Assembly (NCBI GenBank): GCA_013202185.1
Contig: JABMSA010000616.1
Location: 1 to 12,449 of the forward strand
Direction of reading: 5' to 3'
Source: Planctomycetota bacterium
GTDB taxonomy: Bacteria > Planctomycetota > PUPC01 > JABMSA01
DNA length: 12,449 nt
Shown: positions 1 through 5,927 of the stretch, piece by piece
Layout: each line of letters starts with the position of its first letter
Numbering within the stretch: the stretch's first letter is position 1
Program-made: the position numbers and the translations under genes
The notes under the pieces: generated by a model
Told to the model about the DNA's origin: nothing
The model's input: only the letters and a program-made list of their open reading frames with translations
Database searches by the model: none

Positions 1-420
1 TAACCGCCCTATGGCGGGGCGGCCCGCCCCTACCCGCGCGGATGCATATTTTTTCTTTTGCGGCGCGCGGTCGTTTGCCATGTGGCACGGGAAGTTGTCC
101 GGCGCCCGTCCGGAGCGCGAGACGGATTCTCGCGTTACATTGCCCCGAGATGAACGCCATGCCGCTCCTGAGCCCGGAGGGCGATAGACGCCTAGCCACG
201 GGCGTGAGCCCGTGGAACGCGTGTCCGCAAACCCAACAGCCCCCGCAGGGCGGCGACAGAATTTCGATTCGGACGTTGATGCCCGTAGACGCCGTACGAT
301 CCAGAGGGCGGGCAATTCGGGCTCGTCCGCCCCTACGTACGTCGCGCGGGTTTTGCCGGTTTGATGGTGCGCGACGGCACCACGCTAAACAGATACGGGG
401 GAGAGGGACAGACCCCAAAA
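1..420. other. Gene-free region with dispersed GC-rich palindromic repeats
   Basis: I see no credible gene here. An open frame of 128 codons at 42-428 translates to an Arg/Pro-rich, unstructured peptide and looks like translated repeat DNA. Visible structures are: GGGGCGG (16-22) facing CCGCCCC (24-30) around one central base; CCACGGGC (196-203) facing GCCCGTGG (208-215) around a GTGA loop, an 8-bp perfect hairpin; and a 10-base exact repeat CCGCCCCTAC at 24-33 and 327-336, both soon followed by CGCGCGG. From general knowledge, such units are scattered in many copies through the intergenic DNA of some planctomycete-like and candidate-phylum genomes; copy number cannot be seen from one window. 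Function is unknown. Confidence 0.6.
196..215. repeat. Perfect 8-bp hairpin with GTGA loop
   Basis: CCACGGGC (196-203) is exactly complementary to GCCCGTGG (208-215), with a GTGA (GNRA-type) tetraloop. There is no T-run after it, so it is not a standard intrinsic terminator. It probably belongs to a dispersed palindromic repeat family; that part is inference. Confidence 0.6.
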
Positions 421-489
421 ACCGATAACCGACCATCGCCAACAGCCGATAATTAACTGACAGCCTATAACTGGTAACTGGCAACTGAG
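421..489. repeat. Degenerate short repeat (CGATAA/TAACTG type) before fliD
   Basis: This stretch is made of loosely repeated 6-8 base words: CCGATAA occurs at 422-428 and 446-452, and TAACTG-like words recur at about 454-486 (TAACTG, TAACTGG, CAACTG). It is more AT-rich than its surroundings and runs right up to the fliD start. It overlaps the proposed sigma-28 promoter, which weakens that call because CCGATAA may be part of the repeat. Confidence 0.45.
426..452 (+). promoter_or_regulatory. Possible sigma-28 (FliA) promoter for fliD
   Basis: GCCGATAA at 445-452 is an exact match to the sigma-28 -10 consensus. Exactly 11 bases upstream, 426-433 reads TAACCGAC, which matches only the first three bases of the TAAAGTTT -35 consensus. 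Transcription would start near 459, giving a leader of roughly 38 bases before fliD. fliD is commonly a late or mixed-class flagellar gene, and fliA itself lies at the other end of this cluster. Against the call: the element sits in a degenerate repeat where CCGATAA occurs twice, and the -35 is poor. Confidence 0.4.
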
Positions 490-496
490 AAGTAAC

Positions 497-2803
497 ATGT
501 CGGGACTCACCTCGGTCGACGGCCTGATTTCGGGCCTGGACACTACAGAGATCATCGATTCGATAATGGCCGTCGAGGGACGGTCTGTTACTCTCTTGGA
601 GGCCCGGCGCGCGCGCTACAGCAACCAGGTGCTCTCGTATCAGAGCATGACGGCCAAGCTGCTCGCGGTCAAGGCCGACGCCGACGCCCTCGCGAGATCA
701 TCCACCTTCGACGCCCGCTCGAGCACGTCGTCCGACACGGATATCCTCACCGTCTCGGCCGCCTCGAGCGCCCCGGTGGGCAGCTACGATCTGACCGTTA
801 CCGCCATTGCCCGCAGCCACCAGGTTGCGTCGCAGGGATTTGTCGATTCGGATACGGCGACCGTGGGCACGGGCACGCTGGGTCTGACCGTCGACGGCGA
901 CACTACGACCGTGACGATAGATACGTCGAACAATACGCTCGAGGGCCTGCGCGACGCGATCAACCTGGCCGGCACCGATGTAAAGGCCACGATAATCAAC
1001 GACGGCGGCAACACGTATAAGTATCGGCTGCTGCTGACGAGCGCCGCAACCGGCACCGACAACGGGATATCGATCACCAACAACCTCAGCGGCGGCGCAA
1101 CGCCCGTTTTGACGTCGAACTCGATCACGGCGCCCGCAGCCGACTCGGGCAACACATACGTCGGAACCGCCACGGCCGCCGGAGCGTATGCCGGCACTTC
1201 CGGCAAGACATACACCGTCGAGTTCGTTGCCGGCGGCGGGCTGGGCGTGGCAACCTACAAGGTGTCCGAAGACGGCGGCACCACGTGGGGCACCACGCAA
1301 ACGCTCAACGATCTCACGATAGATGTTTACGATGATCTCAACAGCACGGATCTCGGCGCACAGATGACCTTCGGCGCGGGCGCCTTCGGCGCCGGCGACG
1401 AGTTCGTCATGCGCGCATTCGTGCCAACGGTGCAAACGGCCCAGGATGCCGCCATCACAATGGGCAGCGGCTCGGGCGCGATCAACATCACCAGCTCATC
1501 GAACCGCATCGCCGACGCCCTCCCAGGCCTGACTGTCGATCTTCGGTCCGCCGACGCAAGCGAGACCGTTACCGTGGAGGTCTCGCACGATACGGCCTCG
1601 ATAACGACCCGCGTCACGGGCCTCATCAGCAATTTCAACGCGGCCATCGACTACATAACGGCCAACAGCAGCTACGACTCGACCACCGGCACCGCGGGGC
1701 TGTTCCTCGGCGACACCACTATGATGGCAATACAGCGCGACCTCCGCAATGCCATCTTCTCGACGGTTACGAGCACAGAGACGTACGATTCGCTCTTCAG
1801 CCTGGGGATGTCGGTCTCCGACAGGGCAAGCCTGAGCATCAACACCACCACGCTCGGCACCGCCCTCGACGAGGGCTACGACGACGTGGCCAAGATATTC
1901 CAGATCTCCGGCGAGAGCACGAACAACAAGATCAGCTTCCTCACGGCCAGCAGCGATACCGTCGAGACCACAACCGGCTATGACGTCGACATCACCCAGG
2001 CGGCTACGCGCGGCAAGATCACCGGCTCGTCGATCGATGACCCCGCCATCACGCCGTTCGTGATCGACGCCACGAACAATCAGATCATCGTGACGGTGGA
2101 CGGCAAGCAGTCGCAGATTCTGCAACTCACGCAGGCCACCTACAACTCGGGCGCCGACCTCGCTCGAGACATACAAACGACAATCAACAACGACTCTTAC
2201 CTGTCGGGCAAAGAGGTGAGCGTGACGTTTGTTGACGAGGGTGCCACGGGTTACTTCGAGATCCGCTCGGAGAAGTACGGGGCAAGCTCGTCGATCACAA
2301 TCGAGGATCCGGCCAACGGCGCATACAGCGACCTGGGCCTGACGGGCGGAACGACCGTGACGGGCGTGGACGTGGCGGGCACGATCAACGGCGAGGCGGC
2401 CACCGGCAGCGGGCAGGTCCTCAACGCCGCCAGCGGCAACGACAACACCGACGGCATCTCGCTTCTGGTTACCCTCACCAGCAGCGACCTTGGCGCGGGG
2501 GCGGAGGGCTCGCTGACGCTGGTCAAGGGCGTGGGCGCGAAGCTCGCCGAGAGCCTCTTCATGTGGACCGAGCCTACCGTGGGCATCCTCAAGATGAGGG
2601 AGGACACCGCCGAGGATCAAATCGAAAGTGTAGACAACAGCATTACGCGCGCACAAGCGGTGCTGGCGACCAAACGGGCGCGGCTGGTTGCGCAGTTCAC
2701 AGCGATGGAGCAGGCGCTCGCGATGATGCAAACCCAAAGCTCCTTCCTGGGAATCCAGCTTGCGGCGCTCATGAACCAATCCAGCAGCAGTAGCAGCATC
2801 TGA
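497..2803 (+). CDS. fliD: Flagellar filament cap protein FliD (HAP2), enlarged
   Basis: This is the filament cap, exported through the flagellar type III system, which sits at the filament tip and folds arriving flagellin. The 768-residue product starts with the FliD_N signature (VDGLISGLDTTEIID, residues 7-21), then a helical segment to about 68 and a strand region to about 107. A flagellin hook-IN-like segment follows (about 125-195, TLEGLRDAINLAGTDVKATI). The C-terminal FliD domain resumes near 330, and the protein ends in the expected long helix (about 700-760, QFTAMEQALAMMQTQSSFLG) and a Ser tail. There are no cysteines, as is usual for axial proteins. It is much longer than the 468-residue E. 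coli protein because of inserts at about 220-310 and 484-670. The ATG at 497 has only a weak GAGAAG site (487-492), but the protein start aligns well with the family. fliS follows after 59 bases. Confidence 0.95.
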   Translation: MSGLTSVDGLISGLDTTEIIDSIMAVEGRSVTLLEARRARYSNQVLSYQSMTAKLLAVKADADALARSSTFDARSSTSSDTDILTVSAASSAPVGSYDLTVTAIARSHQVASQGFVDSDTATVGTGTLGLTVDGDTTTVTIDTSNNTLEGLRDAINLAGTDVKATIINDGGNTYKYRLLLTSAATGTDNGISITNNLSGGATPVLTSNSITAPAADSGNTYVGTATAAGAYAGTSGKTYTVEFVAGGGLGVATYKVSEDGGTTWGTTQTLNDLTIDVYDDLNSTDLGAQMTFGAGAFGAGDEFVMRAFVPTVQTAQDAAITMGSGSGAINITSSSNRIADALPGLTVDLRSADASETVTVEVSHDTASITTRVTGLISNFNAAIDYITANSSYDSTTGTAGLFLGDTTMMAIQRDLRNAIFSTVTSTETYDSLFSLGMSVSDRASLSINTTTLGTALDEGYDDVAKIFQISGESTNNKISFLTASSDTVETTTGYDVDITQAATRGKITGSSIDDPAITPFVIDATNNQIIVTVDGKQSQILQLTQATYNSGADLARDIQTTINNDSYLSGKEVSVTFVDEGATGYFEIRSEKYGASSSITIEDPANGAYSDLGLTGGTTVTGVDVAGTINGEAATGSGQVLNAASGNDNTDGISLLVTLTSSDLGAGAEGSLTLVKGVGAKLAESLFMWTEPTVGILKMREDTAEDQIESVDNSITRAQAVLATKRARLVAQFTAMEQALAMMQTQSSFLGIQLAALMNQSSSSSSI

Positions 2804-2862
2804 CGTTTCGTTTCCACCTGGGAAGAGCAAATAGAAAGGCCGGACACCGGGACAAGCCAACT

Positions 2863-3288
2863 ATGGTAGATGCTTTGAAGGAGTACTCCGAGGCCACAGT
2901 GGCCGGAGCAGGGCAACTGAAGCTCATCATAATGCTTTACGAAGGAGCAGAGAGGTTCCTCAATCAGGCCAGGGGGCACATCGAACGCAACGAAGTCGAA
3001 GAGGCACACAACGACCTCACCAAGGCCAAGAGGATCGTGGCGCACTTCCTGAGCACCAACAATCCGGAAAGCGGAGAGCTGGGCATGAACCTCCACAGGC
3101 TCTACCTTTTCCTTTACGAAAAAGTAGCGACCGCCAATCTGCAGAAGAGTGTTGAGGAGATCGACGCCGCCATGCACATCCTCAACAAGCTGCTCGAAGG
3201 CTGGAAGGATCTTCAGCAGCAGGAGGTGCCGACACCGGTGACGGCGCCGCTGCACCAAACCAGCCAGGCGTTCAACCTGCAAGCGTGA
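2863..3288 (+). CDS. fliS: Flagellar export chaperone FliS
   Basis: FliS is the cytoplasmic chaperone that binds the C-terminus of flagellin, stops premature polymerisation and hands it to the export gate. The 141-residue product matches the family in size and in its conserved N-terminal pattern: YSEATVAGAGQLKLIIMLYEGAERFL (about residues 8-33) corresponds to the usual Y...T..p.qLi.mLYdga..fl. The rest is predicted all-helical (LHRLYLFLYEKVATANLQKS, about 78-97). The first helix is normally preceded by an A(S/D)P motif; here it reads AGAG. The C-terminal tail from about 125 is Pro/Thr/Gln-rich. It lies 59 bases after fliD and is probably co-transcribed with it. The start has no strong ribosome binding site (GGGAC about 10 bases upstream). 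No flagellin gene is in the window. Confidence 0.93.
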   Translation: MVDALKEYSEATVAGAGQLKLIIMLYEGAERFLNQARGHIERNEVEEAHNDLTKAKRIVAHFLSTNNPESGELGMNLHRLYLFLYEKVATANLQKSVEEIDAAMHILNKLLEGWKDLQQQEVPTPVTAPLHQTSQAFNLQA

Positions 3289-3293
3289 TGGGT

Positions 3294-3387
3294 CCCTCAC
3301 CCCCCGGCCCTCACCCCCCGGCCCCCTCTCCCAGGGGGAGAGGGGGAGACGAAGAGGGGAACGGGAGAGGGGAACGGGGCGAGGGCA
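3294..3387. repeat. C-rich/G-rich palindromic repeat between fliS and fliO
   Basis: A 14-base unit, CCCTCACCCCCCGG, occurs twice in tandem (3294-3307, 3308-3321). It is followed by CCCCCTCTCCC (3322-3332) pairing perfectly over 11 bp with GGGAGAGGGGG (3336-3346) around a 3-base loop. Then comes a purine-rich stretch with GAGGGGAACGGG repeated at a 13-base period (3354-3365, 3367-3378). The whole is pyrimidine-rich on the left and purine-rich on the right. The element resembles a dispersed palindromic repeat known from many GC-rich bacterial genomes. It begins 6 bases after the fliS stop. The hairpin could slow or end transcription of fliDS, but there is no T-run, so a terminator call is not secure. 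Confidence 0.65.
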
Positions 3388-3400
3388 CCGGTCGGCCCGC

Positions 3401-3442
3401 TGACGAATTTTCCGTCATTACATCGGAAAAACATTCACGTCA
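3401..3442. promoter_or_regulatory. Possible activator binding region upstream of the sigma-54 promoter
   Basis: Two overlapping dyads lie here: TGACG (3401-3405) facing CGTCA (3413-3417), and TTTTCCG (3408-3414) facing CGGAAAA (3424-3430). A further CGTCA is at 3438-3442. The region is AT-rich in a GC-rich neighbourhood and lies about 130-170 bases upstream of the predicted sigma-54 start site, the distance at which bacterial enhancer-binding proteins of the NtrC/FleQ type usually bind. No specific known site is recognised, so this is inference from position and symmetry. Confidence 0.3.
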
Positions 3443-3547
3443 ACGCATGCCCCCCAGGGCGTCGCGTATTCTGCAATCTCTCATCACATTCGCAACATAT
3501 TGGTATATAAAGGATTACGGCCTGCGGTCGGGCTTTCAGGTCGTGAG

Positions 3548-3563
3548 TGGCATGGTCTTTGCA
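3548..3563 (+). promoter_or_regulatory. Sigma-54 (-24/-12) promoter for the fliO operon
   Basis: The sequence TGGCATG-GTCT-TTGCA matches the sigma-54 consensus TGGCACG-N4-TTGCW at all but one position. The invariant GG (3549-3550) and GC (3561-3562) have the required 10-base separation. The start site would be near 3574, leaving a leader of about 39 bases before the GTG at 3613, which has a good ribosome binding site. It heads an operon for the export gate, FlhF/FlhG and FliA, the class usually under sigma-54 in polar flagellates. A sigma-54 promoter needs an AAA+ activator, which is not encoded in the window. Confidence 0.82.
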
Positions 3564-3602
3564 TTATCGGCACGTTGTAGATCTGCTCCAGCGCTTCTTG
3601 GT

Positions 3603-3606
3603 GGAG
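3603..3606 (+). promoter_or_regulatory. Ribosome binding site that sets the fliO start
   Basis: GGAG (within GGTGGAG, 3600-3606) lies 6 bases before the GTG at 3613. The alternative in-frame GTG codons at 3547 and 3601 have no such site, and 3547 lies inside the sigma-54 promoter. From 3613 the protein begins with a clean signal peptide. Confidence 0.7.
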
Positions 3607-3612
3607 AAAAAC

Positions 3613-4095
3613 GTGAAGACCATAGCAGCCAGGACCTTCCTGACCTTGTTGCTTGTCATCGTGCCGGCGTGCATTGTGCTCGCGACGGAAGAGCCCCCTC
3701 CCGGGCCACCCGACCCACTCGACTCGCTGTTTCGGCTCGCCGGATCGATGGCGATAGTAATCGGCTTGATCGTTGCGGCGGCTTTGGCAACGAAGAAGCT
3801 GCTGGCGCGGGCGCGTTTCGGCACCGGGCAAGATAAGCTCCTGCGCGTTCACCAGGTGCTGAACCTGGGCGGCAAGAGGCAGGTTTTCGTGCTCGACGTG
3901 GGCACCGACATGCTGGTGGTGGGCGCTGCCGGCGACAACATGCGCCTGCTGACGAGGCTGGAGAACGTGCCGAGCGAAGCAACGCCGGTGGATGCGCCCG
4001 AGCCGTCCGACAGATCGAGCTTTGCGCAGATTCTCGGCGCCCATGCGAGCGACCGGCCGGCGGGCCAGGCTTCCGAGGGGGACGCAACGACATGA
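3613..4095 (+). CDS. fliO: Flagellar export gate assembly protein FliO
   Basis: FliO is a membrane protein that helps FliP form the core of the flagellar export gate. With a GTG start at 3613 the product is 160 residues. Residues 1-24 form a signal peptide (MKTIAARTFL then TLLLVIVPACIVLA), followed by a short Pro/Glu-rich external segment (25-38). A transmembrane helix spans about 42-60 (LAGSMAIVIGLIVAAALAT), followed by a basic KKLLARAR stop-transfer. A cytoplasmic domain then carries the family pattern LRVHQVLNLGGKRQVFVLDVGTDMLVVGAAGDNMRLL (about 77-113, quoted in outline: basic residues, then a VLDVG..MLVVG core). The tail from about 120 is disordered. Sequence conservation in FliO is low, so the name also rests on its position just before fliP, with an ATGA stop/start overlap. 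Its own promoter is the sigma-54 site upstream. Confidence 0.87.
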   Translation: MKTIAARTFLTLLLVIVPACIVLATEEPPPGPPDPLDSLFRLAGSMAIVIGLIVAAALATKKLLARARFGTGQDKLLRVHQVLNLGGKRQVFVLDVGTDMLVVGAAGDNMRLLTRLENVPSEATPVDAPEPSDRSSFAQILGAHASDRPAGQASEGDATT

Positions 4096-4892
4096 CGCAG
4101 CCGCGCAAATATTTCGGGCGGCCGATTCTGTCGACGGTTCTTCTGGGCGTGTTTTTTGCCGTGACGCCGGTGCGAACGGCGGCGGCCGAAGAGAAGGGCG
4201 GGGGCCTGCTCGATTTTCCAATCAAGGTGAGTGTGAGCGCGGAGGAATCGGACGGCCCGAGGGAAACCGCCGCTACGATCAAGATACTCCTGTTCTTCAC
4301 GGTGCTGTCGCTGCTCCCGGCGTTGATGCTCACAATGACGTCGTTCACGCGCATCATCATTGTGCTGTCGTTTGTGCGTCGGGCGCTGTCGTTGCAGAAC
4401 CTGCCGCCCAACCAGTTGCTGATCGGCATCTCGCTGTTTATGACAATGTTCATCATGGCGCCGGTGTTTCATGATATCAATGAAAAAGCGATAGAGCCTT
4501 ACCTCAATGAGGAGATCACTCAGAAGGAAGCGTTTGACAGCGCGATGGGGTGCCTGCGCGGCTTCATGCTGAAGCAGACGCGCGAGAAGGACCTGGCGCT
4601 CTTTGTGAGTATGGCCGGAATGGAAGCGCCCGCGACCCCCGAAGATGTGCCCACGTATGTGCTGGTGCCGTCGTTTGCGACCAGCGAGCTGAAGACCGCC
4701 TTCCAGATGGGCTTCGTGATTTTTCTGCCGTTCCTCGTCATCGATATGGTCGTCTCGAGCGTGTTGACCTCGATGGGAATGTTCATGCTTCCACCGGTCA
4801 TCATTTCGGTTCCGTTCAAGATCTTGCTTTTTGTGCTGGTAGACGGTTGGAACCTGGTGATACGTTCGCTCGCGGCCGGTTTTTTGGGATAG
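4092..4892 (+). CDS. fliP: Flagellar export gate protein FliP
   Basis: FliP is an inner-membrane subunit of the FliPQR export channel. The 266-residue product has an N-terminal signal peptide (about 1-32, ending near VRTAAA) and four hydrophobic segments (about 64-83, 106-125, 205-222, 232-252). Both family signatures are clear: SFTRIIIVLSFVRRAL (84-99) followed by NLPPNQLLIGISLFMT (103-118), and SSVLTSMGMFMLPPVIIS (222-239) followed by PFKILLFVLVDGWNLV (241-256). Length is close to the usual 245-260. The start ATG at 4092 overlaps the fliO stop by 4 bases, so the two are likely translationally coupled. fliQ follows after 4 bases. Confidence 0.97.
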   Translation: MTQPRKYFGRPILSTVLLGVFFAVTPVRTAAAEEKGGGLLDFPIKVSVSAEESDGPRETAATIKILLFFTVLSLLPALMLTMTSFTRIIIVLSFVRRALSLQNLPPNQLLIGISLFMTMFIMAPVFHDINEKAIEPYLNEEITQKEAFDSAMGCLRGFMLKQTREKDLALFVSMAGMEAPATPEDVPTYVLVPSFATSELKTAFQMGFVIFLPFLVIDMVVSSVLTSMGMFMLPPVIISVPFKILLFVLVDGWNLVIRSLAAGFLG

Positions 4893-4896
4893 CGCA

Positions 4897-5166
4897 ATGG
4901 ATACGGAAGTAGTAGTGACACTCGGCAAGAATGCGGTGCTCACGGTGATTACGCTGGCGGCTCCGCTGATGGCGGCCGGCCTGGTGGTGGGCCTGATAGT
5001 CGGTATTTTCCAGACGGTCACGAGCATCCAGGAATCCACGCTGGCCTCAATTCCAAAAATAATTGCGGTGTTTGTGGCGCTCATAGTGTGCATGCCCTGG
5101 ATGATTCGGACCCTCGTGGGCTATACGTCGTTCCTGTTCGGCAATCTTCAGACTTTTGCACAATGA
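4897..5166 (+). CDS. fliQ: Flagellar export gate protein FliQ
   Basis: FliQ is a small two-helix subunit that packs around FliP/FliR in the export channel. The product is 89 residues, the typical size. Two hydrophobic segments lie at about 13-38 and 53-72, separated by the conserved loop QTVTSIQESTLASIPKI (39-55), equivalent to the usual Q..TqI.E.TL.fiPKi. It starts 4 bases after the fliP stop, and its stop overlaps the fliR start (ATGA). Confidence 0.96.
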   Translation: MDTEVVVTLGKNAVLTVITLAAPLMAAGLVVGLIVGIFQTVTSIQESTLASIPKIIAVFVALIVCMPWMIRTLVGYTSFLFGNLQTFAQ

Positions 5167-5927
5167 ACGAAATACTCGGCCATGCGAATAAGTTTGTGCT
5201 GGTGCTCGTGCGAACGTCGGGCGTGATCATGATAGCGCCGGTGTTTGGCGCGGCAGCGGTGCCGACCCGGATCAAGGCGGCGTTTGTGCTGCTGCTTTCG
5301 TTCGTGCTCACGCCTATGGTTGCGTCGGAAGCCCCCGCGCTCAACAACGCGCTGGCGTATGGGGTTGTTGCTGTCCGCGAGCTTTCCATCGGACTGATGA
5401 TGGGGTTCACGGCGATCCTCGCGTTCGGGTCTTTCCAGATCGCGGGGCAGTTCATCGGCAGGCAGATGGGGCTTGCCCTGGGCGAGTTGGCCGATCCGCT
5501 CCTCGAGCAGCAGGCGTCGGTGTTCAGCCAGTTTTATTATATCCTGGCGATGCTGGCTTTTGTGGCCGTCGACGGCCACCACTGGTTCCTCCAGGCCCTG
5601 AGCGCCAGTTTCGCGAGCATCCCGCTTGGCGGGTCGTCGTTGCCGGCGTCGGTTACCGCCGGAATGGTCGATCGTTTCGTGGCGGTGTTCATAGCCGGCA
5701 TCAAGATGGCCGCCCCGGCGGTGTGTGTGCTCGTGCTGGTGACCATCGCCCTGGGTATGCTTTCGCGTGCGGCGCCCCTACTGAACATGTTGATGATCAG
5801 CATCTCCCTCCGAATTGCGGTGGGCCTGGTGGTAATAGGCATCATGATGCCGCACGTGTACCGATACGGATCGTTCTTGCTCGAAAACATACGAAGCGAC
5901 CTGTCGCTCTTAGTCAAGGCGCTCTAA
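5163..5927 (+). CDS. fliR: Flagellar export gate protein FliR
   Basis: FliR is a polytopic subunit that completes the FliPQR export channel. The start at 5163 (ATGA overlap with the fliQ stop) gives 254 residues, the family size; the same frame is open further upstream inside fliQ but a longer protein would have no counterpart in the family. Recognisable family patterns are VRELSIGLMMGF (about 71-82), GQFIGRQMGLALGELADP (about 95-112) and LSRAAPLLNMLMISISLRIAVGL (about 200-222, outline: R..P..N...i...l.i..Gl). There are about six hydrophobic segments. The stop TAA abuts the flhB ATG. Confidence 0.95.
   Translation: MNEILGHANKFVLVLVRTSGVIMIAPVFGAAAVPTRIKAAFVLLLSFVLTPMVASEAPALNNALAYGVVAVRELSIGLMMGFTAILAFGSFQIAGQFIGRQMGLALGELADPLLEQQASVFSQFYYILAMLAFVAVDGHHWFLQALSASFASIPLGGSSLPASVTAGMVDRFVAVFIAGIKMAAPAVCVLVLVTIALGMLSRAAPLLNMLMISISLRIAVGLVVIGIMMPHVYRYGSFLLENIRSDLSLLVKAL

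Noticed and set aside
83..98. TGGCACG followed by TTGT as a sigma-54 promoter
   Set aside because: The -24 half is perfect, but TTG is one base too far downstream and the invariant GC at -12 is missing. It is also over 400 bases from fliD.
42..428. A 128-codon open frame upstream of fliD
   Set aside because: The product is Arg/Pro-rich and lacks any domain, and it runs through palindromic repeats. It has no ribosome binding site and looks like translated repeat DNA.
1496..2860. A 454-codon antisense frame over fliD
   Set aside because: It is a by-product of GC-rich codon bias opposite a confident gene. The product has no recognisable domain.
3483..3511. A sigma-70-type promoter (ATCACA, 17 bases, TATAAA)
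   Set aside because: The -10 is fair and the spacing right, but the -35 matches only 4 of 6, and a much better sigma-54 site lies just downstream. It cannot be excluded as a secondary promoter.
3564..3590. GCCGATAA on the minus strand as a sigma-28 promoter
   Set aside because: The -10 is exact on the reverse strand, but the -35 matches only 3 of 8, and no minus-strand gene lies in that direction.
3547..3612. GTG at 3547 (or 3601) as the start of fliO
   Set aside because: 3547 lies within the sigma-54 promoter, upstream of the expected transcript start. Neither codon has a ribosome binding site, whereas GTG 3613 has GGAG and yields a signal peptide directly.
3285..3836. A 183-codon frame starting after fliS
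   Set aside because: It reads through the palindromic repeat and then out of frame through fliO, and the product has no domain.
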